Of a DNA stretch of 12,683 nt, positions 7,101 to 12,683 are shown one piece after another; position 1 is the stretch's first letter, and every line of letters begins with the position of its first letter. The DNA is taken from positions 1-12,683 of the forward strand of contig JAFAFF010000071.1 of assembly GCA_023423605.1 (NCBI GenBank), in the 5' to 3' direction. The translations under genes and the position numbers were made by a program. Source of the DNA: Pseudomonadota bacterium. Lineage in GTDB: Bacteria; Pseudomonadota; Gammaproteobacteria; Xanthomonadales; Xanthomonadaceae. Below the pieces are notes generated by a model. It ran no database searches and was not told the DNA's origin. It worked only from the letters and a program-made list of their open reading frames with translations.

Positions 7101-9363
7101 ACCTGGCGGTGAACTCCACGCCGTACGTACGCGGCTCGTTGAGGAATCCGGTCAGGTTGTTGAAGTCGATCGCACCGACCACACGGGTCTGGTTGGTCAG
7201 GTTGCGGCCAAACACGGCCACGTCGTACTGGCCGTAATCCCAGTTGTAGCCCAGGCGCAGGCCACCTTCCAGCGAGCTGCGGCTGCGGAACTCCGGCGAT
7301 TCGTACAGGAAGAAATTCACCGCGCTCTTGTACGCCCAGTCGGTGTACACGTAGACCTCGCTGGCATCGTTCACCGGGAACCCGGCACGCAGGGTCAGGT
7401 TGTGGATCCACCTTGGCGCCTGCGGCAGCGAATTGCCGTTGACCAGCGCATAGGTGGCGCCGTCGATCACCGTGGTCGGATCGGTGATGGTGCAGCCGCC
7501 ACCGCAGATCGCCACCGCCAGGTCACTGTCCTTGATCTCGGTGTCGTTGTAGCTGCTGCCCAGGGTCAGCAGCACGTTGTCGGTCAAGTAGGCTTCGAAA
7601 TCCAGTTCCGCGCCCTGGCCGATGGTCTTGTCGGCATTGAGCAGGGTGGCGGTGTTGTTGCTGCCGCCCACCGCGATCAACTGCTGGCCATCCACGTTGT
7701 AGCGGAACACGTTGAAGCCCAGGCGCGCACGGCGGTCGAACAGATCGGCCTTGATGCCGGCCTCGTACGAAATCACCTTCTCCGAATCGGCCTGGGTGAC
7801 GCCGCCGAAAGCCAGACGGCCCTGGATGGACGGCGCGCGGAATCCCTTGGCCACGCGTGCGTATGCGTTGACGTTGTCGGTGAGCTGGTACACACCGCTC
7901 AGGTCCCAGCTGACGTCATCGACATCGGTGTTGGCCACGTACGGACCGCTGACCGGCGTGCCGCCGTCCACCGCCTGCAGCACACTGGCGGTGAAATCCT
8001 TCTTGTCCTGCGTATAGCGCACGCCGCCGCGCAGCTTGAACCTGTCGGTGACATCGAAATCGCCGGAGGCGAAAGCGGCCCAGGCCTTGTTGCGCTGCTG
8101 CTGCACGGCATGGCCGGTCTGCGGGTTGCCGGGCGTAAGCGAATCGTAGTTGAAACTGTCGATGGTGACGTCTTCATCGAAGTAGAACACACCGGCCTGC
8201 CAGTCGAAGCGGCCCCATTCGTTGGATTCCACGCGGAATTCCTGCGTCCACTGGCGGTGGTGCGGCAGGCCGTCGGCCGATTCGGACGGGAACGGGATCA
8301 TGCCGGGACCGTAATTGCCATCGCCCAGGAACGCGGCGCCGTAGCCGCCGTCGATGTCGCCATGGTTGAGCGACTCGGCCGTCTCGTAACCCGTGATCGA
8401 ATGCAGGGTCACGCTGCCGAGGTTCCACTGCAGGCGCGCGCTGCCGCCCCAGGTTTCCAGGTCGGAGAAGTTCTGCCCGTCAGTGGCCACTTCGTCGCGG
8501 TCGAAGTTTTCCACCAGCGCGTTGCTGCCGGGCTGGATGATGTTGGCGCGGAACAGGCGCGCAGTGCCGTTGAGCTTGCGCTTGTGCAGGTTGAACAGCG
8601 CCTCGAAGTCATCGCCTTCGTACAGGAACTGCACGCGCGCGGCGCCTTCGTCGTAGCCTTCGAAGCCCTGCGCCGGCGCATCGGCACGGGTGTTGGTCAC
8701 CCAGTCATCGCGCCGCTGGTACAGCGCCGAGACGCGTGCCGACCAGCGGCTGGTCAGCGGCCCGCCATAGGCGCCCTGCACGTTCCAGGTGTCATAGCTG
8801 CCATAGGCAACCTTTAGGTAGCCATCGGCATCCTGCGACGGGCGGGCGGAATCGAACTTGACCACGCCGGCCGGGGTATTGCGGCCGAACAACGTTCCCT
8901 GCGGGCCACGCAGCACTTCCACGCCAGCCAGGTCGAACAGCGGGAAGCCCTTCAGCAGCGGGCTTTCCTGGACCACGTCGTCGTATACCAGCGATACCGG
9001 CTGGGAGGCATTGAGATCGAAATCGGTGTTGCCCAGGCCGCGCATGTAGAAGCGCGGGAAGGCGCGGCCGTAGGAGGATTCAATGTTCAGGCTGGGCACG
9101 CGCGCGGCCAGGAAGCGGATGTCATCGCCCGCCGAACCGAGCACGTCCAGCTTCTCGCCCTGGATGGCGGTGATCGCCACCGGCACGTCCTTGGCATTTT
9201 CGACACGACGCTGTGCGGTCACCTGCAGGGCATCGAGCGCGACCGGATCCTTGCTGGCGGGAATTTCCTGGGCGGTCGCCGCCAGCGGCAGCAGGGTGGA
9301 CAGGGCGACAACGAGCGGGCGCACGACCGGGCGGCGGTCGTGGACAGTGCGGTTCGGAGACAT
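7096..9363 (-). CDS. TonB-dependent outer-membrane receptor
   Basis: Outer-membrane beta-barrel receptor of 755 residues for TonB-driven uptake of a large nutrient such as a siderophore; the ligand is not identifiable from sequence. The Sec signal peptide is within residues 1-32, ending LAATAQ. A TonB-box-like ALDALQVTAQRR (42-53) is followed by a plug domain with NAKDVPVAITAI and the highly conserved VEVLRGPQGTLFGRNTPAGVV. The barrel has many aromatic/polar alternating strands, including RGGVRYTQDKKDF and YARVAKGFRAPS. The protein ends in ...YGVEFTARF with the C-terminal Phe needed for barrel assembly. The layout resembles the pesticin/iron-complex receptor group. No FecI/FecR pair, TonB or ABC importer gene is adjacent. 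The start at ATG 9363 gives a normal leader but has little Shine-Dalgarno. It is divergent from the AIM24-like gene. Confidence 0.95.
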   Translation of the reverse strand: MSPNRTVHDRRPVVRPLVVALSTLLPLAATAQEIPASKDPVALDALQVTAQRRVENAKDVPVAITAIQGEKLDVLGSAGDDIRFLAARVPSLNIESSYGRAFPRFYMRGLGNTDFDLNASQPVSLVYDDVVQESPLLKGFPLFDLAGVEVLRGPQGTLFGRNTPAGVVKFDSARPSQDADGYLKVAYGSYDTWNVQGAYGGPLTSRWSARVSALYQRRDDWVTNTRADAPAQGFEGYDEGAARVQFLYEGDDFEALFNLHKRKLNGTARLFRANIIQPGSNALVENFDRDEVATDGQNFSDLETWGGSARLQWNLGSVTLHSITGYETAESLNHGDIDGGYGAAFLGDGNYGPGMIPFPSESADGLPHHRQWTQEFRVESNEWGRFDWQAGVFYFDEDVTIDSFNYDSLTPGNPQTGHAVQQQRNKAWAAFASGDFDVTDRFKLRGGVRYTQDKKDFTASVLQAVDGGTPVSGPYVANTDVDDVSWDLSGVYQLTDNVNAYARVAKGFRAPSIQGRLAFGGVTQADSEKVISYEAGIKADLFDRRARLGFNVFRYNVDGQQLIAVGGSNNTATLLNADKTIGQGAELDFEAYLTDNVLLTLGSSYNDTEIKDSDLAVAICGGGCTITDPTTVIDGATYALVNGNSLPQAPRWIHNLTLRAGFPVNDASEVYVYTDWAYKSAVNFFLYESPEFRSRSSLEGGLRLGYNWDYGQYDVAVFGRNLTNQTRVVGAIDFNNLTGFLNEPRTYGVEFTARF

Positions 9364-9519
9364 GGCGGTAGGCTGTGTTGGGAAGGGGGTGGAACGGCGC
9401 TACCAGATAATTGTTGCAATACAGCAGTCGCGCCGCAAATGCCGCCCGTTCATGGGCGTCGCGATGGTCCGCTCCAGCCCGCTAGACTCGCCACTACCGC
9501 AGCCGATGGACCCGCAACG

Positions 9520-10545
9520 ATGAGCCAGTGGTATTTCCATGTTCCTGGGCAGGCAGATCGTGTCGGCCCATTCGATGACCAGGCCGCGCGCCGTCATGCG
9601 CAGGCCAATCCACAGGCGCTGGCCTGGTGCCAGGGCATGAGCGGCTGGATGGCGATCAGCGAAGTGCCGGAGCTGCGTGGCGACAGTCCGGGAATGCCAC
9701 CCAATCCGCCGCCGGTGCCGGGCAACGGACCGCACCGGCAGCGCGCGGACGACATCGAGTTCCGCATCGTCGGCCATGAAATGCAGTTCGTGGAGATCGA
9801 ACTGGACCCGGGTGAAAGCGCGATCGCCGAGGCGGGGGCGCTGATGTTCAAGGATTCCTCCGTGCATATGGATACGGTGTTCGGCGATGGCTCGCACAGC
9901 GGCAAGGGCGGCGGCTTCATGGACAAGGTGATGGCGGCCGGCAAGCGCGTGCTGACCGGCGAGAGCCTGTTCGCCACGCTGTACACCCACACCGGCCAGG
10001 GCAAGGCCAAGGTCGCCTTCGCCGCGCCCTACCCCGGCACCGTACTGCCGATGAAGCTCGACGAGCACGGCGGCCGCCTGATCTGCCAGAAGGACAGTTT
10101 CCTGGCCGGCGCACGCGGAGTGCGGATCGGCGTGCAGTTCCAGCGCAAGGTGATGACCGGCCTGTTCGGTGGCGAAGGCTTCATCATGCAGAAACTGGAA
10201 GGCGATGGCTGGGTGTTCATCCATGCCGGCGGTTGCGTGATCGAGCGCGAACTGGCGGCCGGCGAGCGCATCGATGTCGATACCGGCTGCGTGGTGGCCT
10301 ACCACGCCGGCGTGGACATGGACGTGCGCCGGGTGGCGGGCATCAAGAGCATGCTGTTCGGCGGCGAGGGCGTGTTCCTGGCCACGCTCACCGGACCGGG
10401 CAAGGTCTGGCTGCAGTCGCTGCCGTTCTCGCGGCTGGCCGGGCGGATGTGGATGGCCGCACCGCAGGGCGGCGGCCAGAACCGCGGCGAAGGCTCCGTA
10501 CTCGGCGGCATCGGCCGCATCCTGGACGGCGACAACCGCTTCTAG
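9520..10545 (+). CDS. GYF-like domain plus AIM24 family (TIGR00266-like) protein
   Basis: Predicted cytosolic protein of 341 residues with two parts. Residues 1-50, MSQWYFHVPGQADRVGPFDD...WCQGMSGWMAISEVPEL, have the W-Y-x...GPF...W-x-x-GMxxW pattern of GYF_2-type domains. After a Pro-rich linker (about 55-75, PPNPPPVPGNGP), residues 77-325 form an AIM24/TIGR00266-type domain: FVEIELDPGESAIAEAGALMFKD, then KRVLTGESLF, GLFGGEGFIMQKLEGDGWVFIHAGG and a glycine-rich C-terminus. AIM24 proteins are double-stranded beta-helix proteins with no firm biochemical function in bacteria. There is no signal peptide or membrane segment. The ATG at 9520 is preceded by GGA at nine bases. TAGACT at 9483-9488 may be a -10 box but lacks a good -35. 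Confidence 0.9.
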   Translation: MSQWYFHVPGQADRVGPFDDQAARRHAQANPQALAWCQGMSGWMAISEVPELRGDSPGMPPNPPPVPGNGPHRQRADDIEFRIVGHEMQFVEIELDPGESAIAEAGALMFKDSSVHMDTVFGDGSHSGKGGGFMDKVMAAGKRVLTGESLFATLYTHTGQGKAKVAFAAPYPGTVLPMKLDEHGGRLICQKDSFLAGARGVRIGVQFQRKVMTGLFGGEGFIMQKLEGDGWVFIHAGGCVIERELAAGERIDVDTGCVVAYHAGVDMDVRRVAGIKSMLFGGEGVFLATLTGPGKVWLQSLPFSRLAGRMWMAAPQGGGQNRGEGSVLGGIGRILDGDNRF

Positions 10546-10587
10546 CCGGATCCCGGGCATACGCAGTACACCGGTGGGTGAAGCTGG

Positions 10588-10610
10588 CCGGCTCGTAGTG
10601 AGTGAGCCGG
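10588..10610 (+). other. Weak stem-loop downstream of the AIM24 gene
   Basis: CCGGCTC (10588-10594) can pair with GAGCCGG (10604-10610) over a nine-base loop, 43 bp after the stop codon. There is no T-run, so a terminator role is only possible. Confidence 0.25.
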
Positions 10611-10739
10611 ACGGCCTTGCGGTGAGTGAGGCTGATGCCCTTGCGGCGAGTGGCACCTTGCGGTGGGCCGGACCTTGCGGTGGGTGGCACCTTGCGGCGG
10701 GCGGTACCTTGCGGTGGGTGGTACCTTGCGGTGGGTGAC
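10598..10739 (+). repeat. Tandem repeats: two 24-bp units, an intermediate unit, then five 17-bp units
   Basis: Two 24-bp units at 10598-10621 and 10622-10645 share 20 of 24 bases (GTGAGTGAG...CCTTGCG). Five consecutive 17-bp units of consensus ACCTTGCGGTGGGTGGY follow at 10655, 10672, 10689, 10706 and 10723, preceded by a diverged copy at about 10637-10654. There are no unique spacers, so it is not a CRISPR array. A 17-bp period cannot preserve a reading frame, so it is non-coding. The array fills the gap between the AIM24 gene and the patatin gene. Copy number is likely to vary between strains. Confidence 0.85.
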
Positions 10740-10756
10740 GACCGTTGGTCGTCACC
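10734..10756 (+). promoter_or_regulatory. Perfect 10-bp inverted repeat upstream of the patatin gene
   Basis: GGTGACGACC (10734-10743), loop GTT, GGTCGTCACC (10747-10756) form a perfect palindrome that begins inside the last 17-bp tandem unit. It has no T-tract. A TATGCT at 10774-10779 is a possible -10 for the patatin gene, which would place the palindrome's right arm at the -35 region. It could be an operator, a palindromic repeat, or a processed hairpin; the sequence does not decide. Confidence 0.5.
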
Positions 10757-10810
10757 GCTCTGCCACGGAACGTTATGCTGGCGCCCTCCCCTCATACGCT
10801 TCAATTCCCG

Positions 10811-11806
10811 ATGAGTCCTTCGCGCTCCCGCCTGATGCTGTCCGTCGCCCTGCTTGGCCTGCTGGCCGGCTGTGGTGGCGGCGAGGCCGCCCGCCCTGCC
10901 CCGCCGCCCCAGCCGAGCGTGGTACCACAGGCAAAACCGGTGAAGATCGGCATCGCCCTTGGCGGCGGCGCAGCCAAGGGGTTCGCCCATATCGGAGTGC
11001 TCAAGATGCTGGAAGCCAATGGTTTCGAGCCGGTCGCGGTCTCCGGCACCAGCGCCGGCAGCGTGGTCGGTGCGCTGTACGCCAGCGGCATGGACGCGTT
11101 CGAGATGCAGACCCGGGCGGTGGCGCTGGATGAAGCGAGCATCCGCGACGTGCGGTTGTTCTCTGGCGGCCTGGTGCAGGGCCAGAAACTGCAGGACTAC
11201 GTGAACCAGCAGGTCGGCAACCGGCCGGCCGAGAAACTGGGCAAGCCTTTCGCGGCGGTGGCCACGAACCTGGAAACCGGTGATCGTGCAGTGTTCGTGC
11301 GCGGTAATGTCGGTCAGGCAGTACGTGCCTCCAGCAGCATTCCCGGTGTGTTCGAACCGGTGAAGATCGGCCAGCACAATTACGTCGATGGCGGCGTGGT
11401 CAGCCCGGTACCGGTGGACGCGGCACGCCAGCTCGGCGCCGAATTCGTCATCGCCGTGGACATCTCCAGCAAAGCCAGTGGCCGCACGCCCACGGGCATG
11501 CTCGGCATCGTCAACCAGTCCATCGCCATCATGGGCCAGCGCCTGGGTGAACAGGAACTGGCACGCGCGGACATCATCATCCGGCCGAAGGTACTGGACA
11601 TCGGCGCGTCCGATTTCAGCCAGCGCGGCAAGGCCATTCTTGAAGGCGAACGGGCCGCGATGGCGGCGATGCCGCAGATCCGCGCGAAGGTCGAACAGAT
11701 CCAGCGAGCGCGTGCGGCCGCGCTGCTGCCGCCGCCGGTGGCCGCGCCGAAGTGCGATGAACCATCGCGCATGGGACGGTTGATGGGCCGCAAGGAAAAG
11801 TGCTGA
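10811..11806 (+). CDS. Patatin-like phospholipase lipoprotein (RssA/NTE type)
   Basis: Predicted envelope lipid acyl hydrolase of 331 residues using a Ser-Asp dyad. The oxyanion motif GGGAAKG is at 51-57 in IGIALGGGAAKGFAHIGVLK, as in RssA/NTE-type patatins. The nucleophile elbow GTSAG is at 79-83 with Ser81. The catalytic Asp193 is in NYVDGGVVSPVPV. The N-terminus is a lipoprotein leader with LLAGC (Cys21), then a Pro-rich linker (PAPPPQPSVVPQ), so the enzyme is tethered to a membrane. RssA-like proteins are often cytosolic, so the lipobox is informative. The ATG at 10811 gives the standard leader; the in-frame ATG at 10775 would add 12 residues but lies in a possible -10 box. No Shine-Dalgarno is seen at 10811. 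The gene converges on the lrp-type gene across a GTAG dimer. Confidence 0.93.
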   Translation: MSPSRSRLMLSVALLGLLAGCGGGEAARPAPPPQPSVVPQAKPVKIGIALGGGAAKGFAHIGVLKMLEANGFEPVAVSGTSAGSVVGALYASGMDAFEMQTRAVALDEASIRDVRLFSGGLVQGQKLQDYVNQQVGNRPAEKLGKPFAAVATNLETGDRAVFVRGNVGQAVRASSSIPGVFEPVKIGQHNYVDGGVVSPVPVDAARQLGAEFVIAVDISSKASGRTPTGMLGIVNQSIAIMGQRLGEQELARADIIIRPKVLDIGASDFSQRGKAILEGERAAMAAMPQIRAKVEQIQRARAAALLPPPVAAPKCDEPSRMGRLMGRKEKC

Positions 11807-11834
11807 GCATCGCCGGACGGGCGGGAAGTATCAC

Positions 11835-11895
11835 GTAGAGCCGGGCTCTGCCCGGCTGGTGCATTACCGTGCAGCGGGGCAGAGCCCCGCTCTAC
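11835..11895. repeat. GTAG palindromic repeat dimer (SMAG/REP), copy 2, inverted relative to copy 1
   Basis: Two 23-nt units, at 11835-11857 (plus, stem AGCCGGGC) and 11873-11895 (minus, stem AGCGGGGC), lie around a 15-nt spacer. Read on the minus strand the whole 61 bp matches 6970-7030 at 58 positions. Both 23-nt arms are identical, and the three differences are transitions in the spacer. It lies between the convergent patatin and lrp genes. The GTAG at 11895-11892 supplies the TAG stop of the lrp gene. Confidence 0.93.
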
Positions 11896-12374
11896 GCCAG
11901 CTGCGAAAGCGGCAACGCGCGGAATGGTTTCACCGTGCGCAGCACGAAACTGGAATTGACGTCGGCCACGCCGGCGGCATTGAGCAGCTTGTCCAGCAGA
12001 AAGCGGGAAAAGTGCTCGAGATCGTGCACATAGATCTGCAGCAGATAGTCCATGTCGCCGGTCAGCGCGTGGCAGGCCACTACTTCGTCCCACTCCACGA
12101 CGCTGTCGGCGAAGCGGGCGATCGCCAGCTGGTCGTGCTTTTCCAGCTGCACGCGCACGAACGCCTGCAGGCCCAGGCCGATCTGTCGGGGCGCCAACCG
12201 CGCACCGTAGCCGGCGATGACGCCTTCGCCCTCCAGCCGCTGCAGGCGCCGCAGGCAGGCCGACGGCGAAAGATTGACCCGCGCCGCCAGCTCGGCATTG
12301 GTGGCCCGGCCATCCTGCTGGATCTCGGCCAGCAGACGTAGATCCGTGCGGTCGAACTGGACTTCAGTGGACAT
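11892..12374 (-). CDS. Lrp/AsnC family transcriptional regulator
   Basis: DNA-binding regulator of 160 residues. An N-terminal winged HTH (about 8-55) reads DRTDLRLLAEIQQDGRATNAELAARVNLSPSACLRRLQRLEGEGVIAGY, quoted here only as family-diagnostic blocks: DRTDLRLLAEIQQDGR, then NAELAARVNLSPSACLRRLQ, then EGEGVIAGY. A C-terminal RAM-type ligand/oligomerisation domain (about 68-150) includes ACHALTGDMDYLLQIYVHDL. The ATG at 12374 has GAGG five bases upstream. It is transcribed divergently from phhA over 124 bp that contain dyads of the Lrp-family type, so it probably controls phhA and itself in response to an aromatic amino acid; this is inferred from position. The stop codon is formed by the GTAG of a REP unit, so the C-terminal end ...LPLSQLA may have been set by the repeat's insertion. 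Confidence 0.95.
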   Translation of the reverse strand: MSTEVQFDRTDLRLLAEIQQDGRATNAELAARVNLSPSACLRRLQRLEGEGVIAGYGARLAPRQIGLGLQAFVRVQLEKHDQLAIARFADSVVEWDEVVACHALTGDMDYLLQIYVHDLEHFSRFLLDKLLNAAGVADVNSSFVLRTVKPFRALPLSQLA

Positions 12375-12398
12375 TGTTGCCTCGCAGCATGGACCTTA

Positions 12399-12413
12399 CG
12401 CAACAATATTGCG
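12399..12413. promoter_or_regulatory. Candidate Lrp-family operator A
   Basis: CGCAA-CAATA-TTGCG is a perfect 5-bp inverted repeat with an AT-rich 5-bp centre. This is the size and shape of known Lrp/AsnC-family 15-bp sites. It lies in the shared lrp/phhA promoter region, 25 bp before the regulator start and about 86 bp before the phhA start. Confidence 0.5.
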
Positions 12414-12438
12414 CCACCTTCGATCAAGGGCGCAACTT

Positions 12439-12453
12439 TGCAACCCTGTTGCG
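12439..12453. promoter_or_regulatory. Candidate Lrp-family operator B
   Basis: TGCAA-CCCTG-TTGCG has the same layout as operator A; the inner arms GCAAC/GTTGC pair perfectly. Its centre is 40 bp from that of operator A, close to four helical turns. An extra CGCAAC half-site lies at 12431-12436. If TAGCAT at 12466-12471 is the phhA -10 box, this dyad covers its -35 region. Confidence 0.45.
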
Positions 12454-12498
12454 TCCGCCCTGCCCTAGCATCGGAAGACACCGCAAGAGGAGTCGCAC

Positions 12499-12683
12499 AT
12501 GGACCAGGGAACGCCCCGCCGCGTCGAACACCAGCAGACCGACAAGGGATACGTGCCGGTCTATACCACCGCGCTCATCGAGCAGCCTTGGGACAGTTAC
12601 AGCGCCGATGACCATGCTACCTGGAGCACGTTGTACCAGCGCCAGCGCGAACTGCTGGTAGGTCGCGCCTGCCAGGAATTCCT
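12499..12683 (+). CDS. phhA: Phenylalanine-4-hydroxylase, N-terminal part (cut by window edge)
   Basis: Tetrahydrobiopterin- and Fe(II)-dependent monooxygenase converting phenylalanine to tyrosine, the entry step to homogentisate catabolism. Only the first 61 codons are present. They read MDQGTPRRVEHQQTDKGYVP, then VYTTALIEQPWDSYSADDHA, then TWSTLYQRQRELLVGRACQE and F. The segments TDKGYVPVYTT, the W..Y...DHATW stretch and LYQRQ are characteristic of the N-terminus of bacterial monomeric PheH. The iron-binding His-His-Glu lies beyond the edge. The ATG at 12499 has AGAGGAG six bases upstream, a strong ribosome-binding site. Its divergent partner is the Lrp/AsnC regulator. Confidence 0.93.
   Translation, partial: MDQGTPRRVEHQQTDKGYVPVYTTALIEQPWDSYSADDHATWSTLYQRQRELLVGRACQEF

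Noticed and set aside
7069..8817. Plus-strand open frame of 582 codons antisense to the TonB receptor
   Set aside because: The receptor on the other strand is unmistakable; this frame is Val/Ala/Arg/Gln-rich with no recognisable domain.
9400..9420. Possible Fur box (GATAATTGTTGCAATAC) upstream of the TonB receptor
   Set aside because: Only the first half resembles the GATAAT unit and the dyad is poor; not enough to claim iron regulation.
10655..10739. CRISPR-like array
   Set aside because: The repeats are 17 bp, directly abutting, with no unique spacers and no cas genes nearby.
9400..10755. Minus-strand open frame of 451 codons antisense to the AIM24 gene
   Set aside because: It begins in the tandem repeats and has a His/Ala/Arg-rich composition with no motif.
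10775..10813. Upstream in-frame ATG (10775) as the patatin start
   Set aside because: It would add 12 residues before an already standard lipoprotein leader, and the ATG overlaps a possible -10 box; kept only as an alternative.

Overview
The window looks like chromosomal DNA from Stenotrophomonas (S. maltophilia complex) or a close Xanthomonadaceae relative. The base composition is GC-rich. The intergenic spaces carry 23-nt GTAG-prefixed palindromes of the SMAG type known from S. maltophilia. The PhhA N-terminus and the TonB-dependent receptor also fit that family. No phage, plasmid, CRISPR, tRNA or rRNA signature was seen.

Layout, left to right. (1) A minus-strand block runs EF-hand secreted protein (2769-2377), then mutM/fpg (2343-1531), then opgD (1451 to beyond the left edge). 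opgD is Tat-exported and acts on periplasmic glucans. (2) Divergent from the EF-hand gene is a stand-alone ABC ATPase on plus (2888-3736). Its 3' end overlaps, tail to tail, a minus-strand two-gene operon: a secreted alpha/beta-hydrolase (5884-5012) followed by a secreted beta-rich protein, probably DUF4785-like (5000-3690). (3) Divergent from the hydrolase is a class A, PhoN-like PAP2 acid phosphatase lipoprotein on plus (6122-6961). It converges on a TonB-dependent receptor on minus (9363-7096), and GTAG repeats fill the convergent gap. (4) Divergent from the receptor is a GYF-like/AIM24 protein on plus (9520-10545). It is followed by a 265-bp spacer holding a 17-bp tandem repeat and a perfect hairpin, then a patatin-like phospholipase lipoprotein (10811-11806). 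(5) The patatin gene converges on an Lrp/AsnC regulator on minus (12374-11892) across a second GTAG dimer. (6) Divergent from the regulator is the start of phhA, phenylalanine-4-hydroxylase (12499 to beyond the right edge), with dyads in the shared 124-bp promoter region that look like Lrp-family operators.

Four products act on the envelope or extracellular esters and phosphates: the hydrolase, the phosphatase, the patatin lipoprotein and the TonB receptor. OpgD acts in the periplasm. The Lrp-phhA pair is a local aromatic amino-acid catabolism module. The rest looks like ordinary accessory chromosome without one unifying system. The most distinctive structures are: the same 61-bp heteromeric GTAG dimer at two loci in opposite orientation, with all differences in the spacer; the use of one GTAG as the stop codon of the lrp gene; the hydrolase/DUF4785-like coupled pair; and the dyads between lrp and phhA.
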